Source of the DNA: Acidobacteriota bacterium
GTDB lineage: Bacteria > Acidobacteriota > Polarisedimenticolia > Polarisedimenticolales > Polarisedimenticolaceae
Length of the DNA stretch: 64,000 bases
NCBI GenBank assembly: GCA_029861955.1
Contig: JAOTYK010000010.1
Coordinates: 1-64,000, forward strand
Direction of reading: 5' to 3'
The position numbers and the translations under genes were made by a program. The notes under the pieces are model-generated. The model ran no database searches. It was not told the DNA's origin and saw only the letters and a list, made by a program, of their open reading frames with translations. The stretch's first letter is position 1, and the number at the start of each line of letters is the position of its first letter. Below, one piece after another: positions 36,550 through 46,341 of this stretch.

Positions 36550-38424
36550 TCATGCCGACTCTCCGTGCACGCTTCGCTGCGCCCACAATTCGAACATCAA
36601 TAAGCCATATAGCATCGCGGATCGATCCCGCCGTCCTGAAACATGATCGTCGATCAGTCTGTCCAGTAAGCGCGGATCGTAGTAACCACGATCGCGACAT
36701 AACTTTCCGCGAAGAGTATCCATCAACATACTATTGAGCGCACCACGGAACCACTGCTTCAATGGCACGCCAAAGCCTTGCTTACGAAGGCCGACGATCT
36801 CCGGAGGGTAAAGATCCGCACAGGCTTTGCGAAGTATCTTCTTCCCCACGTTGCCGTCGAGTTTCGTTTCTGTCGGTAGCCGGTTTACGAGTTCCACAAG
36901 ATGATGGTCCAGTAGCGGGACTCGCGCCTCCAGAGAACAGGCCATCGAAGCTCGATCAACTTTTGTCAAGATACATCCCGGCAAATAGAGTTCCATATCG
37001 ATCAGTTGTGCGGCAGCGATCGGATCACCGTCTCGGGCATGTTCCAGATACAGGTTTCGCCCCGGTTCGCGGACAAACTGCTCCTCCAGGAGTGGCCGAA
37101 GGATTTCGCGCATCTCTTGCGACAGGAACGACTCGCCGACAAAGTAGTCGTCGGGAAAAGACAATAGCGAGCGGCTGAGCGCCCGCCGTACTCTACGCGC
37201 GCCACTGCTCGCGGAAGCCAAGTCCAGGGTCCGGACCGCGACACGTCGCAAGGTCGCCGGAACGCCGCGGAGACTTTCGAGTTGACGTAACTTGCGATAC
37301 CGATGGTAACCGGCGAAGAGTTCATCGCCGCCGTCGCCGCTCATCGACACGGTTACGTGCTCACGCGCAAAACGACTAACCAAGTAAGTAGGAATTGCAG
37401 AACTGTCTGCGAACGGTTCGTCATACGCATTAACAAGGTCACTTAACAATTCGATGACGTCGGGCTGCACGATTAATTCGTGATGATCCGTCCGATGAAA
37501 TGCAGCCGTAATTCTCGCAGCCGTGCTCTCGTCGTGTGACGTTTCGTCGAACCCGATCGTGAAGGTTTTGATGGGGCGATCACTGAGCCGACTCATGATG
37601 CCAACGACGGCAGCCGAATCGAGCCCACCGCTTAGAAACGCGCCCAGAGGCACATCGGAGACCATGCGTAATCGAACCGACTCCTCAAGAGCGTGTCGGA
37701 TGTTCCTGGCCGTTTCGTCACACTCAAATTCCTCGCCACTGGGCATCTTCGGCTCCCAGTAACATTCCAGTCGAGATCCGTCATCTTCGACGACCAATCG
37801 ATGTCCGGGCGGCAACCGGCTCATGCCTTCGAACGCGCAGTGACCGTCGGGTACATAGTGCAATTCGAAGTACAGTGCAGCTGCGACGTGGTTCAGCGTT
37901 CTACGAGCACCTGGAAGAGCTGCCAGAATCGCTTTTGGCTCTGACCCAAACAGTAGGCGACCGGAATCCATACCGTAGTAAAGAGGTTTGATGCCGAGTC
38001 GATCGCGAGCCAAGAAGAGACGATGTCGCCTCTGATCGTAGAGCGCAAACGCAAACATCCCGCGTAAGTCGTCAACGCAGCGTTCACCCTTCTCTTCGTA
38101 GAGATGGACAATCACTTCGGAATCGCATTTTGTTTTGAACTCGTGCCCTCTTGCAGACAACTCCTTTCGTAACGACTCAAAGTTATAGATCTCGCCATTG
38201 AAAGTGAGCCAGATCGACTCGTCTTCATTTGCGATCGGCTGATGACCGCCGGCGAGATCGATGATGCTCAGACGACGGAAACCCATCCCGATTCCGGGTC
38301 CCAGATACATCCCACTGTCATCCGGCCCGCGATGAACCAGCGTATCCCTCATCCGGGCCACCAATTCGGCTGGCGGCACCAATGAATCGGGTTTAGAGTC
38401 AAACACGCCTGCAAGACCGCACAT
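36550..38424 (-). CDS. Asparagine synthase-like glutamine amidotransferase, copy 2
   Basis: A 624-residue AsnB-class enzyme, complete: nucleophile Cys2 (MCGLAGVFDS), FNGEIYNFESLRKEL, and PP-loop SGGLDSAAVVGIM. The acceptor region differs from copy 1 (for example ILTKVDRASMACSLEARVP against LLMKVDKMSMMASLEARVP), so the copies are related but not recent duplicates. Role probably amide formation on the glycan or a linked group. Confidence 0.9.
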   Translation of the reverse strand: MCGLAGVFDSKPDSLVPPAELVARMRDTLVHRGPDDSGMYLGPGIGMGFRRLSIIDLAGGHQPIANEDESIWLTFNGEIYNFESLRKELSARGHEFKTKCDSEVIVHLYEEKGERCVDDLRGMFAFALYDQRRHRLFLARDRLGIKPLYYGMDSGRLLFGSEPKAILAALPGARRTLNHVAAALYFELHYVPDGHCAFEGMSRLPPGHRLVVEDDGSRLECYWEPKMPSGEEFECDETARNIRHALEESVRLRMVSDVPLGAFLSGGLDSAAVVGIMSRLSDRPIKTFTIGFDETSHDESTAARITAAFHRTDHHELIVQPDVIELLSDLVNAYDEPFADSSAIPTYLVSRFAREHVTVSMSGDGGDELFAGYHRYRKLRQLESLRGVPATLRRVAVRTLDLASASSGARRVRRALSRSLLSFPDDYFVGESFLSQEMREILRPLLEEQFVREPGRNLYLEHARDGDPIAAAQLIDMELYLPGCILTKVDRASMACSLEARVPLLDHHLVELVNRLPTETKLDGNVGKKILRKACADLYPPEIVGLRKQGFGVPLKQWFRGALNSMLMDTLRGKLCRDRGYYDPRLLDRLIDDHVSGRRDRSAMLYGLLMFELWAQRSVHGESA

Positions 38425-38472
38425 CAGCCCGTCGCCTCTCGTGACGTCACAATTGCGCTACACAGTCTCTTG

Positions 38473-39789
38473 TTACCTCTCATCTCCATTGCCCTCGCGC
38501 ACAAATCCACGAAGTCTTGACACCACTTGCTGTATGTCCTCAACCTTCAATAACAAGATGTCACTTAGCCCGTGGCTAGATAGTCTGGAGAATTCGATAA
38601 TCACGATTCCTGCCACGACTGAGTATGAAATCGTGGATGCTGCTGCTGCACCCGCTGCGCCATACATCGGAATCCACCACAGGTTGAGCAACAGGTTTAT
38701 TACGATGCCGGCAGCCGCGGCGATCGTCACGCGCTCCGGTCGACCGCGAGCGGCGAGAGTTGAGCCAAGAACTTGCTGAATCGACATTGCGAGAATTCCG
38801 GGGAGAATGACGACCAGTGGAAACACGGCAGGCAAGAACGCGTCAGTATAGAGGAGGGTGACAATTGGACGAGCAAAGATTCCGAAAACCAGACAGATCA
38901 CGAACATTGCGGCCACCGTCATTCGTGAGAGTGTGATCGTGCGCCGATCTCGCTCCTCGTCGGCAATGCCTATGACGTACGGAAACAACACGAACGTGAG
39001 CGATGTCGGTACGTTCCATAGAATCTCGCCGAGTCCGACTGCTGTAGCGTAGTAACCGACCTCAGTGTAATCGACGAAGTGTCGCAACAGTGCCATGTCA
39101 AGTCGGTAATTAACGAACAGTAGCATCGAAAACAGATACACTCGGAGCCCGTAGGAGACCAATGGAGCAACGTGTTTCGCCTGCAACCGTGGGCGCGGGG
39201 CTACACCACGGAAGATCATCGTTCCGGCCCACATGACGACCAACAACTCACACACGAGAATTGCGCCGGCCATTCCCGCGATGCCTCGCGCCAGGACGAC
39301 TAGTGCGACGATCACGGCCACGAGTTGAGCAACTGGCCAAACCGTATTCAGTATGTTGGCCTGCACGATCCGTTGAGTTCCTCGAAATACTCCCACGAGC
39401 GTCCCGAGCATCACGCGGACTGGAACGATCAACGCAGCAAGTAGCAACGATGTCAGCGACAGACCGGCCAACAATCCGTCCCTGAGGAAATACTCAACCG
39501 ATAATGTCGCGCCTAGAGCCAACACGCCGAGAAGGAGCGCAACACCGAGACCGTTCTGCAGTAACGAGCGGCGATCCGCTCCCTTCTGGCGCAGATAGTA
39601 GATTAGCGACCACTGCATTCCTAACGGTGCAACGACGACCATGAGCTGGGGCACGAGCATCAAAGTCGCAAATTGTCCGCGCCCTTCGGGAAGCAGGTAG
39701 CGGGCGACAACGACGGACTGCACGACCCCGAAGATCAAGACCGCGGCCCGACTACAAAACGTCGTCAAGACATCGCGTTGAAAGCTCAT
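38473..39789 (-). CDS. Wzx-type oligosaccharide flippase
   Basis: A 438-residue protein with about twelve hydrophobic helices of the MOP/PST superfamily: VLTTFCSRAAVLIFGVVQSV at the N-terminus, RYLLPEGRGQFATLMLVPQL, and VGYYATAVGLGEILWNVP in the second half. It would flip the undecaprenyl-linked repeat unit to the periplasm. Only 3 nt separate it from the acetyltransferase gene before it. Confidence 0.9.
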   Translation of the reverse strand: MSFQRDVLTTFCSRAAVLIFGVVQSVVVARYLLPEGRGQFATLMLVPQLMVVVAPLGMQWSLIYYLRQKGADRRSLLQNGLGVALLLGVLALGATLSVEYFLRDGLLAGLSLTSLLLAALIVPVRVMLGTLVGVFRGTQRIVQANILNTVWPVAQLVAVIVALVVLARGIAGMAGAILVCELLVVMWAGTMIFRGVAPRPRLQAKHVAPLVSYGLRVYLFSMLLFVNYRLDMALLRHFVDYTEVGYYATAVGLGEILWNVPTSLTFVLFPYVIGIADEERDRRTITLSRMTVAAMFVICLVFGIFARPIVTLLYTDAFLPAVFPLVVILPGILAMSIQQVLGSTLAARGRPERVTIAAAAGIVINLLLNLWWIPMYGAAGAAAASTISYSVVAGIVIIEFSRLSSHGLSDILLLKVEDIQQVVSRLRGFVREGNGDER

Positions 39790-39792
39790 GCG

Positions 39793-40359
39793 CTATCTTG
39801 AATCGATACGATCGTCAATGGTTGAAATCAATACAGCGGGCACGCCCCCGTACAACTTTTTGGCAGGCACGTCATGGGTGACGACGGAGTTCCCAAGTAC
39901 GACCGCCCCCCGCCCGATCGAAATATCGCCATACGCGAGGACATGGGGATAGAGAGTCACTCCGTCTGAAATACGTGGATACATTGTTTGCTTCGTCTCG
40001 GATTCGTCAGCTACGGTTCGGGCGCCCAACACGACACCCTGAAACAGTGACACGTCTCGTCCAACGCTCGATCCCCGTCCGATCGTCACGCCGTACGGAT
40101 GAGGCAAGAATAGGCCTGGCCCAACTTCCGCTGCCGGATGTAGTTCGCATGCGCTAACAATCATGTTGAATCGATGGATGAGACGTGAACGCACGTGATT
40201 TCCACGACGAGTCATCCGCTGAGCAAGACGAAACAGAAACACCGTCAGGAAACCAGCCTCAAAGATGAGTGCTCCGGAGACAGCCTTTCGTGTTGGCCGA
40301 CCATCCGAATACCGGTGCCAGTCCTGCAAGAGGCCCTGCTGGCTTGCCTGTATGCTCAT
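39793..40359 (-). CDS. Serine acetyltransferase-like hexapeptide-repeat O-acetyltransferase
   Basis: A 188-residue protein with a left-handed beta-helix pattern: HPAAEVGPGLFLPHPYGVTI, GRGSSVGRDVSLFQGVVLGA, YGDISIGRGAVVLGNSVVTH. The motif set is like CysE/serine acetyltransferase, but inside a polysaccharide cluster it more likely acetylates a sugar. Sits right before the flippase gene. Confidence 0.85.
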   Translation of the reverse strand: MSIQASQQGLLQDWHRYSDGRPTRKAVSGALIFEAGFLTVFLFRLAQRMTRRGNHVRSRLIHRFNMIVSACELHPAAEVGPGLFLPHPYGVTIGRGSSVGRDVSLFQGVVLGARTVADESETKQTMYPRISDGVTLYPHVLAYGDISIGRGAVVLGNSVVTHDVPAKKLYGGVPAVLISTIDDRIDSR

Positions 40360-40411
40360 TCAGCTCCACCCATCCTGATTACTTCGACAACTGCGTTACA
40401 ACTTACGGCCG

Positions 40412-42292
40412 TCATCGCCCGGCAGTGCCCACAAATGATGCGTGGCGGTGCAAGTCTTGTCGAACTTTCGCACAAGAGATATCGCGCAGGAATAATCTAG
40501 CCCAGATTTCCAGCAGCAGAAGACTAACTCGCGTACTTCCACTCTCCTGTTCGAGCAATTGGCTCATTGCGGGCCGATTCAATTGGAACATCTCTGCAAT
40601 CGCAGATTCTCGGTAGAAAAGAGCGTCGACGCGCATTCTCCTGAGCGCGTCGGTTGGAAATCCGAGCTTCCGCCTGCGGCTGAGCTCGGGTGGGAGGTGG
40701 CGGTCCGCGATGCTACGGATCACCCATTTGTCGATGAGCAGCGGGTGTGCCCAGTCGAATCCTCGAATGCCCTTTCGCACCTTGAAGCGGTACGGAAGAT
40801 TGACGGCCCCCCGAACAACCTCATGGTCCAAGAATGGAAATCTCGCTTCGATGCTCGCCTCCATTCCCAGTGCGTCGTTGCGATGCAATAGGGTTCGCAA
40901 GTGATACGTCAGGAGCTGTATCGAACGAGCATCACGATCACGGATCACACGCCCCATTCGTGTTTCGGCATCGGACTGCAACTGAGCCATTTCCGTAGAA
41001 TGCTCACAACGACTGAGTAGATCAACCGCTGCGCGCGGCGGATTGCGGGACGGTGGCAATAAAATATCACCTAGCTTCGGAATACTCTGAACACCGCGGC
41101 GCAGACGTTCCATCGTCTTGTAGTAGCCGAGCAGTAGGTCGCGCACTACCATCCTCGGGTAACCGAGAAAGCACTCGTCCGACCCCTCTCCGGTGAGTAC
41201 AGCCTTCACTCCGCTCTTCCTAACAAGTCGCGTCACGAGCATGAATGCAAGGGAATTACCGTGATACGCAAACGGATACTCGTAGTGCTCAACCACATCC
41301 GGAATGTGCTCCAGGTAGTCATCGTCCGTTACGTCGACCACTTGTAAGTCCAGCCCCAAGTGCTTGGCCAGCGCCACCGCCGCAGGGTGCTCGCTGAGGC
41401 GACCCACCACGTTCGCGTGGAATATTGCCAATCGATCATGCGATTTTGTGGCGAGGGACATGATTAACGATGAATCCACCCCTCCACTGCACAAGGCACC
41501 AACCGGGGCATCAGCCAGAAGTTGACGCTGAACCGCATTTGAGAGCCGCTCCTCAAACCAGTCGGTCACTTGCTCCGCGTTCATCGATTCGAAGCGACTT
41601 CCGATATCCGGGTCGAGAAAATCCGTGAGCGGAAAGAACGGTTGCGTACTGGCGGGTCCTCGACGATCGAAGCGAAGTGTCGTCCCCGGAGAAAGCACCC
41701 GAACATCGCGAAAAAATGAATGGTGCCGCGTCGGCTCAACTCCAGACAGAAAGAAACCGCTAACAGTGACGAGATCCGCCTCCAATTGGATCCACGGCTT
41801 AAGCGCCTTGATCTCGGACGCAAATATAAACTTAGTGTCATCTTCCAGGTAGTAGAGTGGTTTGATACCGAAGCGATCTCGCCCGAGGAATAGCTCTTGG
41901 TCTTGGTCGTTCCAGATCCCGAACGCAAACATCCCATCGAGAGATCGAATCGCCTCTTGACGATTACCTCGACTCAACCACTCATGGACTACTTCAGTAT
42001 CGCTCGTCGTCCGGAGGTGGCACGTGAGTCGACTTGCGAGTTCCCTAAAGTTGTAGACTTCCCCATTGTAGACAATTGCTGAGGTTCTCTTCTCGTTCCA
42101 GAGCGGTTGATCACTGCGAGAATCCAAATCAACGAGGGACAATCGTGTGTGGACGAGCCCAATACCAGGGCCACTGTGTATTCCCGAATTGTCAGGACCA
42201 CGGTGGCCAAGTAACCGCGAAGTACTAACCAGAGCATTCCGATCTGGAACTCTGTTCACGTCACGGTAAACAATTCCGAAAACCCCGCACAT
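40412..42292 (-). CDS. Asparagine synthase-like glutamine amidotransferase, copy 3
   Basis: A 626-residue AsnB-class enzyme. ATG at 42292 places the nucleophile Cys at position 2 (MCGVFGIVYRDV); the frame is open 20 codons upstream but the Cys must be N-terminal. The PP-loop is CSGGVDSSLIMSLA and the middle region (FLGYPRMVVRDLLLGYY) diverges strongly from copies 1 and 2. Complete enzyme; substrate unknown, probably a glycan-linked carboxylate. Confidence 0.88.
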   Translation of the reverse strand: MCGVFGIVYRDVNRVPDRNALVSTSRLLGHRGPDNSGIHSGPGIGLVHTRLSLVDLDSRSDQPLWNEKRTSAIVYNGEVYNFRELASRLTCHLRTTSDTEVVHEWLSRGNRQEAIRSLDGMFAFGIWNDQDQELFLGRDRFGIKPLYYLEDDTKFIFASEIKALKPWIQLEADLVTVSGFFLSGVEPTRHHSFFRDVRVLSPGTTLRFDRRGPASTQPFFPLTDFLDPDIGSRFESMNAEQVTDWFEERLSNAVQRQLLADAPVGALCSGGVDSSLIMSLATKSHDRLAIFHANVVGRLSEHPAAVALAKHLGLDLQVVDVTDDDYLEHIPDVVEHYEYPFAYHGNSLAFMLVTRLVRKSGVKAVLTGEGSDECFLGYPRMVVRDLLLGYYKTMERLRRGVQSIPKLGDILLPPSRNPPRAAVDLLSRCEHSTEMAQLQSDAETRMGRVIRDRDARSIQLLTYHLRTLLHRNDALGMEASIEARFPFLDHEVVRGAVNLPYRFKVRKGIRGFDWAHPLLIDKWVIRSIADRHLPPELSRRRKLGFPTDALRRMRVDALFYRESAIAEMFQLNRPAMSQLLEQESGSTRVSLLLLEIWARLFLRDISCAKVRQDLHRHASFVGTAGR

Positions 42293-42361
42293 TCGTTTGC
42301 TCCTGAGCCGAAACAGTTTATCAGCAGGACTGAACGGCTCGGCGTACTTCACACTCCTCGG

Positions 42362-43690
42362 CTAGCTCGTCGGTAGTCCCCGATTGGAATCGTGTGGTAA
42401 ACCGGTTCCCCAATCAGGGTCAACAGAAACCGGAGGAGGTGCGAGCCCGCCGTGACCCGAGTCGCATTGTCCCGCCCGCCCGCGACGAAACAGCTTGTAG
42501 CCGTAATAGTGGCCAACAACGCCAAGCCAATTGGTAAACACTTGAAGGCGACCAAGACCACCACCCCATCCAATCTCGATCCCCTCTCTATACATTGTCT
42601 CGTATTCGTGCCCGACGGATTGGATAATCAGGTTCTTGTCGGCGTAGTCAAGCGAGAATGCCGCAAGTCTCTTTCGCAACTTGTCATCACGCAACAACCT
42701 ACTCAGACTCGCAACCAGGTTCTTGTAATCTCCGATCGGGTTTCCGGCCAGCCGCCCCTTGTCGAAATTGAATCTGCGGAATCCTTCGATTGTATCGGGC
42801 GTCATCACGCCACAAAACCCGTTTGGCCCCAACGAAACGACCGGACGACCAACAGCCATCCCTTCGAGTGCCGAGCGTGCGCCGTTCGCAAGCACGATGT
42901 CGGCCATCGCGAACGCCTCAGCCGTTCGATTAGTACTTCCTGGCGCCAAAACGAACTCAACACCCACAGATCGATGAACCTGCCGAATTCGTTCGAGAAC
43001 TTCTTCGTGAGAATTGCCGTCTCCGTACAGTACTAGACGTGCGTCCGGTAGTGAGCGATGAATCTCCTCGGCAGCTTCAAGTAAACTAATCAATCCCTTG
43101 AGTTTGAGCCGATCGTGGCGGCAAATCGTTACGAGTACCGGAGCGCCTTCACGAATCCCCAACTCACGACGCAGTGCCTGTCCGGTAACCGAGGATGAGA
43201 ATCGCTTCCCGTCGATACGCGCAATCATGTTCCGAAATATCTCTCTTTTCCACCCGTAGCGTTCGACGAGATCGGCCATCTGCTCAAAGCTAAAAGCGTT
43301 TACGATTGGAAGACGAGGGTGCGGGTACGGCAGGTTAAACATGCCACCGTATGTAGGCACGAGGGGTCGGTCCGTCCAGATCCCCGCAGCGACGGCGTCA
43401 AGAGTGCAGTCAAAGCCGTTCGGACATAGCAAGTCGATCTTGAATCGATTCGTTGTCTCTACGAGCTTGCTAACGATCGTCGGTGATGGATGACGCACAT
43501 CGGTGTCGACCTCGATGTGAGTAATCCGGGATTCGTCCAGCAGTTTCCTGAGGGGCCCCCCCTTGCTCACAAATACGACTTCGTGACCTCGTTCCTTCAT
43601 CTCACGGGCAACCGTCACAGTTGTCTGAAACGCGCCACCCACACCGAGGCATTCGACGTAGTACAACAGTCGCAGTTTTCTGGCATTCAC
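42362..43690 (-). CDS. Glycosyltransferase (GT-B, family 4-like)
   Basis: A 442-residue protein: YVECLGVGGAFQTTVTVARE at the N-terminus, ICRHDRLKLKGLISLLEAAE, LVLYGDGNSHEEVL and the donor-site region ARSALEGMAVGRPVVSLGPN. The last 40-50 residues (after YGYKLFRRGRAG) are proline- and glycine-rich and look unlike a conserved domain. The start overlaps the neighbouring glycosyltransferase stop by 4 nt. Confidence 0.85.
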   Translation of the reverse strand: MNARKLRLLYYVECLGVGGAFQTTVTVAREMKERGHEVVFVSKGGPLRKLLDESRITHIEVDTDVRHPSPTIVSKLVETTNRFKIDLLCPNGFDCTLDAVAAGIWTDRPLVPTYGGMFNLPYPHPRLPIVNAFSFEQMADLVERYGWKREIFRNMIARIDGKRFSSSVTGQALRRELGIREGAPVLVTICRHDRLKLKGLISLLEAAEEIHRSLPDARLVLYGDGNSHEEVLERIRQVHRSVGVEFVLAPGSTNRTAEAFAMADIVLANGARSALEGMAVGRPVVSLGPNGFCGVMTPDTIEGFRRFNFDKGRLAGNPIGDYKNLVASLSRLLRDDKLRKRLAAFSLDYADKNLIIQSVGHEYETMYREGIEIGWGGGLGRLQVFTNWLGVVGHYYGYKLFRRGRAGQCDSGHGGLAPPPVSVDPDWGTGLPHDSNRGLPTS

Positions 43691-44907
43691 GATCCCCGCC
43701 CTCTCGCAGCCAGCGCCCAGTACAAGTCGAGATGATTTTGTGCCACCTGCTCCGTGGAGAAGCGTTGCTCAATTGTTCTTCGCGCTTCTTGCCCCATTGA
43801 ATTTGAGCGGCTCTCGGACGAAATGACGTCGTGCAACAACTTGGCCAATTCCTTGGGATCCCTCGTCCCGGCGATACGTCCATCACGTCCGTTAGTAATA
43901 ATGAAGTCGAAAACTCCAGGTATCGGGGTCAGGACAGCTGGGACACCACAGGCCATCGCTTCCAGGATGACAATACCGAGCCCTTCGCGCTGAGAGAAGA
44001 GTGCGAACACGTCGCTGGCACGGATAATTGCTCGCTTCTCTTCCGGCGAGTCCACCCGGCCAAGAAACACGATATGATTGGCTAGCTCCGGCTCCGTACT
44101 CCGCTCCCGAAGTGTTTCGACAAACAATTCGTCCAGCGTAGGATCTTCACTTCGATTCACCGGCCCCATCAATACCAATACAGCCGCCGGGTCTGACGAC
44201 AGCAGCAGTCGAAAACTCTCGACTAACAAATCGACGCCTTTACGTGCCGTCACGGTTCCTATGAATAGAACTACCGGCCCGTCGTCATCACGACCAGCCG
44301 CGTTTCGCAACGTGCGTCGTCGTTCCGCATCGACAACAGGCGTATAAAACCCGTCGTCGACCCCACATGTAATCGCGTGCATTGCGCTGCTATTAAACCC
44401 AGCTTCCACGAAAGACCTGGCTTGATGCGGCGTATAGATCACGACAGCATCAAACATCCGCAACAATCGAACTTTCAACCATCCCATTCCCTGAGCAGCC
44501 ACTGCCGCAGCATCGTCGGAACCCTGTAACGAACTCGTATATACGCATCGCACGCCAGCAATAAGTGCCGCAACGGGTAGCAAAAATGCTGCCCAACCTG
44601 CGGTAAAGGCGTGAATCGCGTCGAATTGGCGCCGTCTCGTGATGATGTACAGGAACACACTCACGGCAAACATGAATCGGTCCAGACTGTTGGTCTTGCC
44701 GGATCCACGCCTCAGAACAGACACTCCATCGATGGTCTCCCGTTTGCTCAGTTCCCCGACGCGAAGAGTAAGGACCGTCGCTTTAACGCGACGCGTCCCC
44801 AGGTGGTTCAGCAGCTCGTGCTGCTGAGCGGACGCTCCGGAGAACACCGGTGGGTAACGCCCAGTCACGACTAGGAGTCGAAGCGGTCGTTCCGATCCTG
44901 CACACAT
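43687..44907 (-). CDS. Glycosyltransferase family 4, first gene of the polysaccharide series
   Basis: A 406-residue GT-B enzyme: LLVVTGRYPPVFSGASAQQH (glycine-rich N-terminal loop), VLFIGTVTARKGVDLLVESF and the donor motif QREGLGIVILEAMACGVPAV. Last visible gene at the upstream end of the minus-strand series; the 279 nt before it separate it from a divergent methyltransferase gene, so the main promoter may lie there. Confidence 0.9.
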   Translation of the reverse strand: MCAGSERPLRLLVVTGRYPPVFSGASAQQHELLNHLGTRRVKATVLTLRVGELSKRETIDGVSVLRRGSGKTNSLDRFMFAVSVFLYIITRRRQFDAIHAFTAGWAAFLLPVAALIAGVRCVYTSSLQGSDDAAAVAAQGMGWLKVRLLRMFDAVVIYTPHQARSFVEAGFNSSAMHAITCGVDDGFYTPVVDAERRRTLRNAAGRDDDGPVVLFIGTVTARKGVDLLVESFRLLLSSDPAAVLVLMGPVNRSEDPTLDELFVETLRERSTEPELANHIVFLGRVDSPEEKRAIIRASDVFALFSQREGLGIVILEAMACGVPAVLTPIPGVFDFIITNGRDGRIAGTRDPKELAKLLHDVISSESRSNSMGQEARRTIEQRFSTEQVAQNHLDLYWALAARGRGS

Positions 44908-45186
44908 TCTGACTTCCCTTCCAACCGATCAACATACGCATTCCGCTGCCTCTCGTCCAACCAAGAATGCGACTGAACCCTCGTGTTTCCCGGAAACGGT
45001 CTCAGTTGGCTAATGGCAACCGAGACGGCGCGAAGTAGCGAACTCCTCCTGGCACTGCGAAGCCCCCGGCGGTAACTTCAGCTTGAGGTTGATCGTATCC
45101 GGATCCTTGCCATCTCGATTCGGGCACGCCATAATCCATCAGCTTGAGATTTTTCTGCGGAATTCTCGCCAAGGAACCGTCCTAAA
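44908..45186. other. Divergent intergenic region of the polysaccharide locus
   Basis: 279 nt without a convincing gene, between the minus-strand glycosyltransferase and the plus-strand methyltransferase. It should contain two divergent promoters. I could not pick out a reliable -35/-10 pair or an RNA gene. Confidence 0.5.
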
Positions 45187-46143
45187 ATGAAACCTTCCCT
45201 CATCAACAGCTTGGCGTGTCCGAAGTGTGGGCGCGGCCTTTCCTTGGGTTCAGATCGGCAGGACGACACCGAGATCGAGGAAGGATCCATCTCCTGCCCT
45301 TGTGGGATGGATTTCCCGATTCGGAATGGAATCCCAGAATTCACGCCCAACGCCTACGTACAGAGTTTCTCGTACCAATGGCACGCGATAAAAACTACGC
45401 CCTCGCTGAAGACGTTTTCTACCGACACAAAATCCAGCTTCATACGAACCATCGGCCGGACTCCGAGTCAATTCTCTGGAAAGAAAGTACTGGATGCAGG
45501 GTGCGGGCGCGGAGTATTGCTTGAACTGCTTTCGAAGAACGATGCCAAAGTCATCGGCATCGATATGAGCGACGGCATTTCTGTTGCCGCTTCAAAAGCG
45601 AAGAAAGAACGCCAGGCCCATGTAGTGAGGGGTGACATCCTCCAACCACCATTTCCTGACGAGAGTTTCGATGCCATTTTCAGTCTTGGCGTGCTGCATC
45701 ACACATCGGACTGCAAGGGGTCTGTGCTTCGTCTCGCACGACTGTTGCGACCTGGGGGGTTCATGGCGATATGGGTTTATTCATCTTATTCACGCTATCG
45801 TAACGCCTGCTCTGATGCGTTGCGCCACGTGACGACTCGAATGCCTCATTCGATACTCTTCGCCCTCTGTCATCTTGCCGTTCCCATGAAATGGATTCAA
45901 CGGATCCCTATTCTGGGCTTACCATTTCGCGTAATTCCTATCGCGGCTGAAGGCCCGTGGCAGTCGGTGGTTCTCGGAACTTTCGATTGGTATTCTCCAA
46001 AATTCCAATCAAAACACACTTTCCCCGAAGTGTTCGAGTGGTTCGAGGAGGCCGAGCTAGAGCAAATCCGAGTCCACGATTGGGGAATTGCCGTCAGCGG
46101 TTACGCCCCTCAGAAGAAAGAGCCTTCTCCCGCTCAAAGCTGA
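45187..46143 (+). CDS. SAM-dependent methyltransferase with N-terminal Trm112-like zinc segment
   Basis: A 318-residue protein. Residues 1-45 form a small zinc-binding unit (LACPKCGRGL with C11 and C14, and SISCPCGMDFPIRNGIPEF) as in many glycan-locus methyltransferases. The class I methyltransferase domain follows with VLDAGCGRGVLLELL (SAM-binding loop), VIGIDMSDG and FSLGVLHHT. It may methylate a sugar or a lipid intermediate. Reads away from the main cluster, followed by an O-antigen ligase-type gene. Confidence 0.87.
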   Translation: MKPSLINSLACPKCGRGLSLGSDRQDDTEIEEGSISCPCGMDFPIRNGIPEFTPNAYVQSFSYQWHAIKTTPSLKTFSTDTKSSFIRTIGRTPSQFSGKKVLDAGCGRGVLLELLSKNDAKVIGIDMSDGISVAASKAKKERQAHVVRGDILQPPFPDESFDAIFSLGVLHHTSDCKGSVLRLARLLRPGGFMAIWVYSSYSRYRNACSDALRHVTTRMPHSILFALCHLAVPMKWIQRIPILGLPFRVIPIAAEGPWQSVVLGTFDWYSPKFQSKHTFPEVFEWFEEAELEQIRVHDWGIAVSGYAPQKKEPSPAQS

Positions 46144-46341
46144 CGCTATTAGTACGAGACGATCGGCGTGTTTTGCCACGACATCAAGATCAACATTTCG
46201 GTTTCAGCGACGTCATCTCCGAGATTAGGCCCGATTTGGATGAGCTATTCTGGACGCTGCAAAGGGGTCTCGGATGAAGAAGAGTAGATTCAATTCCCAG
46301 CGGTTGATCGATGCAGTTCAACGCCTCGCAGGGGCGATTCA
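46144..46341. other. Gap with possible gene remnants
   Basis: 198 nt between the methyltransferase and the second O-antigen ligase gene. One frame reads SEIRPDLDELFWTLQRG before a stop at 46276-46278. It is followed by a 23-codon frame at 46274-46345 (MKKSRFNSQRLIDAVQRL) that overlaps the next start as ATGA. These pieces may be leftovers of a lost gene or a tiny leader; neither is sure. Confidence 0.3.
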
